From Bellilinea sp. (GTDB lineage Bacteria > Chloroflexota > Anaerolineae > Anaerolineales > Anaerolineaceae), in assembly GCA_026003615.1 (NCBI GenBank), contig BPHQ01000001.1:992001-1056000 (forward strand): a stretch of DNA of 64,000 nucleotides, read 5' to 3'. The notes below the pieces were generated by a model, which made no database searches, was not told where the DNA came from, and saw nothing but the letters and a program-made list of their open reading frames with translations. Each line of letters opens with the position of its first letter. Position 1 is the first letter of the stretch. This document shows positions 57,031 to 64,000 of the stretch, piece after piece. The translations under genes were made by a program, and so were the position numbers.

Positions 57031-57834
57031 ATGAAGACAAAAATTTCGCTAGCACAATTCGAAGTTCAGGTCGGGAAACCGGAGAAAAATTTTCAAACCG
57101 CATTGCACCACATTCAACAAGCCGCTCGTCTCGGCTCTTCAATCATCCTATTACCCGAATTATGGAGCAGCGGGTATGATCTCCAAAACGGGAAATATTA
57201 TACCGGTATTAATCAGCAAATTATCAATGAGATTAAAGCGCTTTCTAATCAATTTCAAATGGCTATAGGTGGCTCTTATATTACCTGTGATGAACTGGGC
57301 TGTCGAAACACATTCTTAATTACTCTTCCGGATGAGGCCATCACGCCGCCTTACCATAAAGTTCATTTATTTCGACTTCTCGATGAACATCAGTATTTTA
57401 AACCGGGTGACCAGTATCAGATAGTTGACTTCAAGTGGGGAAGAGCCGGCCTCGCAATATGTTATGACCTCCGTTTTCCGGAAATATTCCGTTTTTATTC
57501 AAGAAGAGGTGTTTGTTGTATACTCATTGTGGCTCAATGGGGAGCAAAACGTGCTGAACACTGGCGTACACTACTCAAAGCCAGGGCTATCGAGAATCAA
57601 ACCTTTGTGGCAGGCGTCAACGCGATTGGAACGATTGGCAACAATCCGCTGGCTGGTTATAGCGCCGTCATCTCCCCATGGGGAGAAGTAATGGTAGAAG
57701 GATCTTCCGACACGGAAGAATTACTTACAGTAGATATGGACTTCGATTTAATTGACGAAGTCAAACAACACTTGAATTCGGGTCAGGATCGGCGAGATGA
57801 TTTATATGCAATGTGGTTTAACCAGCTTTCCTGA
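57031..57834 (+). CDS. Carbon-nitrogen hydrolase, omega-amidase/nitrilase superfamily
   Basis: The Glu-Lys-Cys triad is visible: E43 in LLPELWSSG, K110 in PPYHKVHLF and C144 in LAICYDLRFPE. GVNAIGTIGNNPLAGYSAVISPWGE supports an omega-amidase (YafV/Nit2) type. It would hydrolyse alpha-keto amides such as 2-oxoglutaramate or 2-oxosuccinamate, linking transamination to ammonia release. The 267-residue length is usual. Its last 52 bases overlap the convergent GT-C gene at 57783. It is a lone soluble enzyme among membrane genes. Confidence 0.92.
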   Translation: MKTKISLAQFEVQVGKPEKNFQTALHHIQQAARLGSSIILLPELWSSGYDLQNGKYYTGINQQIINEIKALSNQFQMAIGGSYITCDELGCRNTFLITLPDEAITPPYHKVHLFRLLDEHQYFKPGDQYQIVDFKWGRAGLAICYDLRFPEIFRFYSRRGVCCILIVAQWGAKRAEHWRTLLKARAIENQTFVAGVNAIGTIGNNPLAGYSAVISPWGEVMVEGSSDTEELLTVDMDFDLIDEVKQHLNSGQDRRDDLYAMWFNQLS

Positions 57835-59351
57835 TCAGTCTGATCATTATTTCGCACAATAACAATACAGACCTCATCTTGATAAAAGACTTTCCAACCC
57901 TTTTCAATTAATCGCTCTACAACGGGTTGATCGGGTTCAATCAAGAACCACCCGATTTCCCATTTATCCACGATTTGTTCCCAATCTTTACCGGCATTGA
58001 TAACCTGCAGCCATTCCCCCAAAATCTCATCGCCAAACAAATCGGTTCTCCCATCCACAAACACGGCTGCCTCAGGTAGGTGCCAGATTGTGTATCCTCC
58101 CCACCCGTAGCTGTTGAATAACCTGCTGTGTGGAAGACCCATTTTCTTAATATGAGTAATAGCTTTCTTTGGATAGAAATGGGATTCATAGGCGTTCACA
58201 ATTACGGGATGGGTTACATAATACCATTTTCCAAGCGCCACCAACCCCAATAATCCGACCAACAAATAATTCATTGCTCTGCGCAGCCTTGCTGAAATAA
58301 CACCCCGATTCACGATCCTTCGTTGTGGATTAAGAGATAATTTTTCCCGTATATTTTTTGCAACCTCGGTCAAAATCTCCGGTAAATATTGACCCGCTAT
58401 AAAAGAGGCGATGATTGCGAATGGCGCAATATTACGTTTGGAAACCAATGCTAAATAAGCAAACCCTAAAAAAGCGATAACATCACAACCTCTGATGGTT
58501 TGTTTGGAAAATGCAAAGGCCGCAACAACTATAAAAAACAATATTAGAAATGGCTGCATTTCCAGTTGATGAAAATTTGGGGAAGACCACTCATCTATGA
58601 GGGATTGTAGGGTTTGCACTCCTATCGTTTTGAATGGGATGACCAATGTATTCAATCCATTAGGATTAATTACGACACCAACCAGAGCAATCATCAACCA
58701 GATGAACTTTTGTTTGAGTCCCCCTATTTGTTTCCCCTTGTAGTCTGGTCTTGCCAGAAAGTCCAAAATTTCCCCCACCAATAAAAAAATTAGAAGCAAA
58801 ATACCTAATCCATAACCACCATGCAAATTCGACCATAAAATAAAAAAGATGAACAATCCAAACGACCCTATAAACCCATGTTGATTGCTTAAGGTCGGGA
58901 TCAGGCTCAACAAAGCGACGAACATCAACAGTGAAAAAATTTGCGGGCGCGGTGACCATACAAAAGAACAAATAATCGCCGCCAAAATGACAAACCAGGC
59001 CTTGAATAAAGGTCCCCCACGCATTATTTTATACAACAATCCCATGCTGGCTGTGGCGGTTAGTGCCACACAAAAACCCAATCCCCAAAAACCGGCATTT
59101 TTATAAAACCAATAAAGGATCACCTCACCCAGCCATGAATGATTAATCCACACCTCTCCTGCTCGTGTGTAGGAAAACACATCCATAAGGAGTGGAGATC
59201 CAAAATTGACCATCCATTCACCCGCCTTGAGGTGCCACCACATATCACTATCTAATGGCGTTCGCACAGCCATGATAAACACCAAAAGTATGGTGAGAAC
59301 AAGCATCAAATTATCGAAGTGTTTTTGATTATCTTCTATGGAATGAATCAT
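57783..59351 (-). CDS. Multi-pass membrane protein, GT-C-like
   Basis: The 522-residue protein has about ten hydrophobic segments. The first loop, RTPLDSDMWWHLKAGEWMV, has the acidic D-x-D with W-W-H-L-x-A-G. The pattern matches the GT-C-like proteins with a D-x-D-x-W-W-H motif. A C-terminal domain of about 120 residues (YSWGGYTIW-like segment NSYGWGGYTIWHLPEAAVFVDGR) is extracytoplasmic. Its ATG overlaps the next gene's stop as ATGA. It overlaps the nitrilase gene tail-to-tail by 52 bases. No catalytic test can be made from sequence. Confidence 0.78.
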   Translation of the reverse strand: MIHSIEDNQKHFDNLMLVLTILLVFIMAVRTPLDSDMWWHLKAGEWMVNFGSPLLMDVFSYTRAGEVWINHSWLGEVILYWFYKNAGFWGLGFCVALTATASMGLLYKIMRGGPLFKAWFVILAAIICSFVWSPRPQIFSLLMFVALLSLIPTLSNQHGFIGSFGLFIFFILWSNLHGGYGLGILLLIFLLVGEILDFLARPDYKGKQIGGLKQKFIWLMIALVGVVINPNGLNTLVIPFKTIGVQTLQSLIDEWSSPNFHQLEMQPFLILFFIVVAAFAFSKQTIRGCDVIAFLGFAYLALVSKRNIAPFAIIASFIAGQYLPEILTEVAKNIREKLSLNPQRRIVNRGVISARLRRAMNYLLVGLLGLVALGKWYYVTHPVIVNAYESHFYPKKAITHIKKMGLPHSRLFNSYGWGGYTIWHLPEAAVFVDGRTDLFGDEILGEWLQVINAGKDWEQIVDKWEIGWFLIEPDQPVVERLIEKGWKVFYQDEVCIVIVRNNDQTDQESWLNHIAYKSSRRS

Positions 59352-61033
59352 TGTATGGCATCGCTTGGAATAAACAATTTTTCTAAATCAACTATCTGTA
59401 TTGGTTCAGACAGGTTGTAATAAATGATAAAGTCACCAATTTGTTTCTCGTTCCATAGTATGCGCCTTTCTTGAAGAAAATTCTGTAATTTTTCATCCAA
59501 TGCAGGATTACGAGTTGTTATCAATGCCACTTTATTCGATTGATCTACCACCTTGGTGTAAATTGGATAACGATCATCACGTCTTGTATATCTCAGGTCA
59601 GGGTGATAAGGCAATCGAGGACTGAAAATAATCTCTTCATTCGTGAGAAATGCCATTGGATAGGCAACCCAATAATTCGAATATCCCCTAATTTCCCCTG
59701 TTTCACGGAGAAATTCAATTACCTCTGGAAGATGCCGCATATCCACGCGCGCGGGTGGGTAAAATTGGGTGGTCAACCCGGGCGGATTGGAAGATGCACA
59801 TTGCAAATTTCCCCATAGATTATAAAGAGAAACAAGTCCAACTAACCCTAACAACGCGGGCTTTTTCTTGCCCCAGTCATCCAGAACTTTCCCACCAATC
59901 AGGCTTATCGTCACCCAAACAGGTAAAAAATACCTGCCACTTGGATCAACACCAAAGGACGTGAATACATAACCGAGGAATAATGTCAATGCAACACCCT
60001 CGATCAATCTGTATTCAGGCAAACGAGATGTTTTGAACCAATCCCACACAATTTTTCCCCACAACAAGAGGATAAGCGGAAGCAATGGCAATCCCAACCA
60101 GAAAACATCCCATGGGGGACGCAATCCAATTGCTGCTGGCAACCCCAAAATCACAAAGTAGAGGATGTGGTTAAGACTGCGCAAGAGAAAAGGTTCGCTC
60201 TCAACTGCCACAGCCGCCCCAAATAGTTCTTGAATCAAACTACTTAATCCATTTTGAAAAGCAAAAATCCACCAAGGCAGTGAGCCTATTACTAATCCAC
60301 CCAACATTAAAGTTAAACTTCGAGTAATCAAAGATAAATTTTTACAACGAAAAAGCCGAAATAAAATCATAAAACCGGCTGGTACGCTGTACACCAGGGT
60401 CAGACCATTTACCCATAAACCAAAACCGCATAAAAATCCCCATAACAACCACAAGAGGACCGAAAGATCTATTTCCATTAAGGGAAAAACGATAAAGCCC
60501 TGTTTGGACTTGTGATCTTTTCTTTCCCCAATTTCCTCTCTCGGATTTGTTCTATCCAAACAATTTTCTGATTTTCTCAATAGATAACCAGTAGCAATCA
60601 GGATCAAATTGCCAATCAACAGGGCTTCGCCATATCCGCCCAAACTGACAGTGGTGTACAGAGTTGTATTTACTGGTGGAATTGCCAGGAATAACGCTGT
60701 AATCAAACCCGCTCGAAATGAATAAAAAAATTGAGACCCAACCCAAAACCCGGTCATAATGGTAAATAGATATAAAATTACTTGAACAAGCCGGATTCCC
60801 GACACAGATTGTCCAAACACACTGAAGAAACCCGCCACAAGAAATGCGTCTAAACTCCCCATATAAGCCTGCCCGTAGAAAAAGATTGGCCTCTCTCCCA
60901 TCAAGATATGCCTGGCCATCAAACCCACGATGGCTTCATCCGAATTGAAGGGAAAGACATCCAATGTGAGCAGTCCAACTTTAAGGACCAGGCCTGAGAA
61001 AATAACTGATATCAAAAGCAGGTATCGTTTCAT
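59348..61033 (-). CDS. Multi-pass membrane glycosyltransferase-like protein (GT-C)
   Basis: The protein has about 11 helices. FPFNSDEAIVGLMARHIL is the GT-C acidic loop, with Asp and Glu after the first helix, and GERPIFFYGQAYMGSLDAF follows. A long polar loop (about residues 165-190, rich in Glu, Lys and Arg) divides the membrane part. The C-terminus is extracytoplasmic. ATG 61033 is taken; a TTG at 61045 with GAG upstream is nearly as good. It is coupled to the next gene by a four-base overlap. Substrate unknown. Confidence 0.78.
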   Translation of the reverse strand: MKRYLLLISVIFSGLVLKVGLLTLDVFPFNSDEAIVGLMARHILMGERPIFFYGQAYMGSLDAFLVAGFFSVFGQSVSGIRLVQVILYLFTIMTGFWVGSQFFYSFRAGLITALFLAIPPVNTTLYTTVSLGGYGEALLIGNLILIATGYLLRKSENCLDRTNPREEIGERKDHKSKQGFIVFPLMEIDLSVLLWLLWGFLCGFGLWVNGLTLVYSVPAGFMILFRLFRCKNLSLITRSLTLMLGGLVIGSLPWWIFAFQNGLSSLIQELFGAAVAVESEPFLLRSLNHILYFVILGLPAAIGLRPPWDVFWLGLPLLPLILLLWGKIVWDWFKTSRLPEYRLIEGVALTLFLGYVFTSFGVDPSGRYFLPVWVTISLIGGKVLDDWGKKKPALLGLVGLVSLYNLWGNLQCASSNPPGLTTQFYPPARVDMRHLPEVIEFLRETGEIRGYSNYWVAYPMAFLTNEEIIFSPRLPYHPDLRYTRRDDRYPIYTKVVDQSNKVALITTRNPALDEKLQNFLQERRILWNEKQIGDFIIYYNLSEPIQIVDLEKLFIPSDAIQ

Positions 61034-61146
61034 AAGGAACGACAATATATCTCATCAGTTCGAAAAATCGGTAATAATATTGTAGTCAGGATTTCATTCC
61101 ACGACCAAACAAATTTCTCAGGGCAAGTGTATCAGAGTATCTGTAA

Positions 61147-62451
61147 ATGACCGATATTCAGAGGCAAAGAAGTTTTCTCTTATTCGTAATCTTTCTTTTC
61201 AGCGTGGTGTATTTCGTTGGAATTTCTGAAGTACCTTTTCACCCTGATGAAAGTACCCAAATTTTTATGAGCCGGGATGTTCAAATCTTCTTCTCCCAAC
61301 CCCTTTCACTCGCCTATGATGACGAAAAGTCCGAAGATTTAAGGCAACGCTATCGCCTGCTCGACCCTCCGCTTAGCCGATGGTTCATCGGATTAACAAG
61401 TATAGTTTTTAATGTACCGCCTCTTTCTGCCGATTGGGATTGGAGCAAGACATGGGATGAAAATGCTCGAACAGGGGCATTACCATCCCCTTATACTCTT
61501 TTGGTTTCTCGATTAGCCGTCAGTTTTGTATTTCCATTTCTTCTCTATACCGTTTACAAAACAGGGGAAACATTAGCCGGCAGGACAACCGCCTGGATAA
61601 ATCTTATCCTCACAGCAAATAATGCCCTAATCCTGTTACACACCCGGCGTGCAATGGCAGAAAGTCTTTTGATGCTTTTTACCTGTCTTTCGATCTATTT
61701 TTTGGTTAATAGGGCAAAACCCTCATGGCTTTTGGCAATTCCAATCACGCTGGCGTTCAATGCGAAGTATTCCACTGCTCCATTGGTTTTCGTTGGAATG
61801 ATTTATTGCCTGATGAACACTTCAAATCAGCCCCCATCGTTTCTTCTGCGGTTGAAATCAGCGTTGCTCTATTTGACCATTTTTTTTCTCCTCACTTTTT
61901 TCCTCAACCCCGTTTTATGGTCATCTCCGCTAGATGCCTTAAAAGCGGCAGTCATTGAAAGACACAATCTATTAACTGCCCAATCTGCTGCCATAGGCGG
62001 ATTTAATCCGTCTCAAACACCTCAAACGCTTTCCGGTCGTATGCTGGCATTGATTGCTCAACTTTTCATCGCTCCACCCGCTGTGGCCGATGTTGGAAAC
62101 TACCTTGCTGCAACCGAACTACCTACCCAAATTTACTTCTCGCGCCCCTGGCACAATTTGACCAATGGATTTTTTGTCGGGGGTTTCTTTTTGTCGCTAT
62201 CAATCATTGGATTATTTTGGATGGTCCGTCATAATTGGCGGATGTTGCTGAACTTTTCCAATCCACCCACATTGTTGTTAATGGCATTTATCGGTCAATT
62301 TGCCGGAATTATTGGCGGAATTCCATTGGCTTTTCAGCGTTACTATCTCCCACTCTTACCTTATATCACCCTTTTTATTGGGTATGCGATAAGCCAGGGT
62401 ATTTATCTGAGTAAAAACGCTACAACGAGGGATACACAACAACCCAACTGA
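61147..62451 (+). CDS. GT-C membrane glycosyltransferase-like protein (GT39/ArnT type)
   Basis: SEVPFHPDESTQIFMSRDV carries the D-E acidic pair after helix 1, and RYRLLDPPLSRWFIGL gives the D-P-P-L-x-R/K segment found in PMT/ArnT enzymes. About nine helices follow and HTRRAMAESLLMLF is another GT-C sign. There is no large C-terminal domain. It lies alone on the plus strand, divergent from the previous GT-C gene, and ends 9 bases before a hairpin. It is likely to move a sugar from a lipid carrier. Confidence 0.82.
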   Translation: MTDIQRQRSFLLFVIFLFSVVYFVGISEVPFHPDESTQIFMSRDVQIFFSQPLSLAYDDEKSEDLRQRYRLLDPPLSRWFIGLTSIVFNVPPLSADWDWSKTWDENARTGALPSPYTLLVSRLAVSFVFPFLLYTVYKTGETLAGRTTAWINLILTANNALILLHTRRAMAESLLMLFTCLSIYFLVNRAKPSWLLAIPITLAFNAKYSTAPLVFVGMIYCLMNTSNQPPSFLLRLKSALLYLTIFFLLTFFLNPVLWSSPLDALKAAVIERHNLLTAQSAAIGGFNPSQTPQTLSGRMLALIAQLFIAPPAVADVGNYLAATELPTQIYFSRPWHNLTNGFFVGGFFLSLSIIGLFWMVRHNWRMLLNFSNPPTLLLMAFIGQFAGIIGGIPLAFQRYYLPLLPYITLFIGYAISQGIYLSKNATTRDTQQPN

Positions 62452-62460
62452 GTTAAGAAA

Positions 62461-62499
62461 AAATGGAATGACTTTGTGTGTTCGAAAGCCATTCCATTT
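62461..62499. terminator. Bidirectional terminator-like hairpin between convergent genes
   Basis: AAATGGAATG and CATTCCATTT pair over 10 bases, continued after a mismatch by CTTT/AAAG, around a 9-base loop. It lies between the GT-C gene and the GNAT-like gene. The U-run is weak on both strands, so strength is uncertain. Confidence 0.6.
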
Positions 62500-62520
62500 C
62501 TCTTGCGATTCACCTGCGGT

Positions 62521-63648
62521 TCAAATATGTTTGAAATAAACTCGATGATTTTTATATGGAATCCCACCTACATTGATTAAATCTTTACGCATTTGTACAG
62601 CGGTTTCGGCGACCTGAGTTAATTCAAAATGTTCAAATCCATATTCCTTAATGGTTTTATCCATTTCTGAATAAAGCAGGGCATTCCCCCCGCGTCCCTG
62701 GTACTCCGGTAAAATACCTGCCCCATTTAAGGAAACCCATTTTGTCCTTTTCATCTCCGCCAGAAGATCAACAATTGACCAGGGAGTCAACCGACCCTTT
62801 GCTCGCTGTAAAGCCGCAGAGACATCAGGGAAACCGAAGAGGAAACCCACAATTTTTTCTCCATAAAGGATTACCTTGATCAAACGGGGATCGGCAATTG
62901 TCAATAAGTTTTGTACAACAAAATCAATCTCTCGCTGGGTTAAGGGATAATACTCCCAGTTATTGACAAAGGTTTTGTTATAGGCTTCTCCAATCTGAGG
63001 TGCGTAAGCTTTCAACTCACGCTTGGTATTGAAGGTCATAACACGGAAAGTACCTTTTTCCTTAACTCGCTCGGCAACAAGATGGACTTTTTCTGGCATT
63101 TTAAATTTATCCCGGTGGAGGTAACACGAAACAAAATCCACCTCTTTCTGAAATCCGAGGTTTTCCACCAGTTTTACATAATAGGGTGGGTTGTAGTTCA
63201 TCATCACCATCATTTGACGGTGTTCAAATCCCTCAATCTGAATACCATAACCATCAAATGGACTTAATCCTTTTGGGCCTACCACTTCATTCAAACCGCG
63301 TGCGTGCGCCCACTCAAATACTCGATTGAACAAAGCATTTGCCACATCCTGATCATCAACACATTCAAACAAATAAAACTGAGCCTGACGGGTATCATGG
63401 TATTCATTAAAAGGTTTGTTTTCCAAAACACCAATACGGCCAACTATTTCACCATTCTTTATGGCAACAAAAAACTCACCTTCTGAATGTTCATAGAAGG
63501 GATGTTTTTTTGGATTCAACATCAATTTAATGTCACTCAGAATGGGGGGAACCCATTGAGGAATATTTTGATAGATCTTAAAGGGAAATTCAACGAATTC
63601 ATTGACGGCTTTTTTATCGGATAAGTCAACCTTTTCCACAGTGATCAT
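62521..63648 (-). CDS. GNAT-like N-acetyltransferase domain protein
   Basis: The 375-residue protein has FFVAIKNGEIVGRIGVLEN in its first half and a second GNAT-like half with GAGILPEYQGRGGNALLYSEM, whose Q-G-R-G-G loop binds acetyl-CoA phosphate. A two-GNAT-like layout is seen in several uncharacterised families. GPKGLSPFDGYGIQIEGFEHRQMM is highly conserved-looking. No signal peptide or membrane segment is present. It is flanked by a hairpin and an intergenic gap, so it is monocistronic. The acceptor is unknown. Confidence 0.8.
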   Translation of the reverse strand: MITVEKVDLSDKKAVNEFVEFPFKIYQNIPQWVPPILSDIKLMLNPKKHPFYEHSEGEFFVAIKNGEIVGRIGVLENKPFNEYHDTRQAQFYLFECVDDQDVANALFNRVFEWAHARGLNEVVGPKGLSPFDGYGIQIEGFEHRQMMVMMNYNPPYYVKLVENLGFQKEVDFVSCYLHRDKFKMPEKVHLVAERVKEKGTFRVMTFNTKRELKAYAPQIGEAYNKTFVNNWEYYPLTQREIDFVVQNLLTIADPRLIKVILYGEKIVGFLFGFPDVSAALQRAKGRLTPWSIVDLLAEMKRTKWVSLNGAGILPEYQGRGGNALLYSEMDKTIKEYGFEHFELTQVAETAVQMRKDLINVGGIPYKNHRVYFKHI

Positions 63649-63758
63649 CGTTCACCTCGCCAAGGATTATTGATGAAAGATGCAACCTAATGATTGAGTA
63701 TACTCCCATTTCTCAACTTCATAAGCATTAATACCGATTATATTTTGATAAAAGTTGG

Positions 63759-63788
63759 TTGTTATTTTGTAGATAAATAAGGTATTAT
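63759..63788 (+). promoter_or_regulatory. Predicted promoter of the DUF255 gene
   Basis: TTGTTA (63759-63764) and TATTAT (63783-63788) are separated by 18 bases, about 20 bases before the ATG at 63809. Confidence 0.45.
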
Positions 63789-63808
63789 AAAGCACAAAAA
63801 GAGGTATT

Positions 63809-64000
63809 ATGCCAAACCGGTTGATTAATGAAACATCTCCCTATCTCCTGCAACACGCACACAATCCTGTGGATTGGTATCCATGGGGCGAGGAAGCCTT
63901 GCAAAAAGCCAAACTGGAAAACAAACCCATTTTTCTCTCCATTGGTTATGCCGCATGTCACTGGTGTCATGTCATGGAAGAAGAGTCCTTCAACAACCCT
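63809..64000 (+). CDS. DUF255 thioredoxin-like protein (YyaL/SPATA20 family), N-terminal part only
   Basis: An open frame from ATG 63809 runs off the window after 64 codons. [20 protein letters not shown] and [20 protein letters not shown], then the C-x-x-C of [13 protein letters not shown], are the conserved opening of this family, which joins a thioredoxin-fold domain to an (alpha/alpha)6-barrel. Full-length members have about 680 residues. AGAGG lies about 5 bases before the start. The rest of the protein is outside the window. A minus-strand frame over the same bases is a shadow. Confidence 0.93.
   Translation, partial: MPNRLINETSPYLLQHAHNPVDWYPWGEEALQKAKLENKPIFLSIGYAACHWCHVMEEESFNNP

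Noticed and set aside
63785-63970. 61-residue minus-strand frame
   Set aside because: The plus strand here encodes the well-conserved start of a DUF255 protein.

Overview
This 64 kb window is a gene-dense bacterial chromosome segment, low to mid 40s % GC by eye, with about 53 protein genes, one tRNA and one probable small RNA. Gene content suggests a non-photosynthetic, probably anaerobic member of the Chloroflexota, most likely class Anaerolineae. The supporting genes are a mitochondrial-type citrate synthase, a PPi-type phosphofructokinase, many GT-C membrane glycosyltransferases, no lipid A genes, and a BchI-like ATPase without photosynthesis genes. This placement is inference; no rRNA gene is present to confirm it.

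Region 1 (1-17,903, all minus strand) is one long surface-glycan or lipid biosynthesis array. A promoter at 18,020-18,047 precedes a polyprenyl-phosphate sugar transferase, a nucleotide-sugar epimerase, a heptose kinase (HddA-like), a GmhA-like isomerase fused to a GAF domain, a hexapeptide acyltransferase and a DPM1-like GT2. These are followed by a B12-binding radical SAM enzyme, a free acyl carrier protein, an acyl-AMP ligase, asparagine synthetase, a divergent NadE-like synthetase, a fused ATP sulfurylase/APS kinase, a membrane acyltransferase and a secreted Asp-box protein cut by the window edge. The combination suggests a decorated (acylated, amidated, perhaps sulfated) lipid-linked product.

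Region 2 (18,398-28,966, minus) is amino-acid metabolism. proB-proA lie directly upstream of pxpB-pxpC-pxpA (5-oxoprolinase), which fits repair of 5-oxoproline formed from the proline intermediate. Upstream are an uncharacterised PEPCK/HPr-kinase-like P-loop protein, citrate synthase and a polar amino-acid ABC transporter. A small RNA with its own near-consensus promoter and terminator lies just before the transporter (29,065-29,198).

Region 3 (29,307-43,863) is housekeeping: ribosomal protein L25, a GAF/PAS/GGDEF/EAL protein, a tRNA-modification and cysteine desulfurase operon (iscS, mnmA, small membrane protein, trmI, nudix), a phosphohexomutase-tatD-polyprenyl synthase operon, tRNA-Leu(GAG), plsX, and scpB-rluB.

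Region 4 (43,904-64,000) holds a G5-domain lipoprotein, UDP-glucuronate decarboxylase and GtrA, a BchI-like AAA+ ATPase with a UroD-family protein and RsmD, a histidine kinase/PPi-PFK/nudix operon, six GT-C-like membrane proteins around a nitrilase-family amidase, a GNAT protein, and the start of a DUF255 thioredoxin-like protein.
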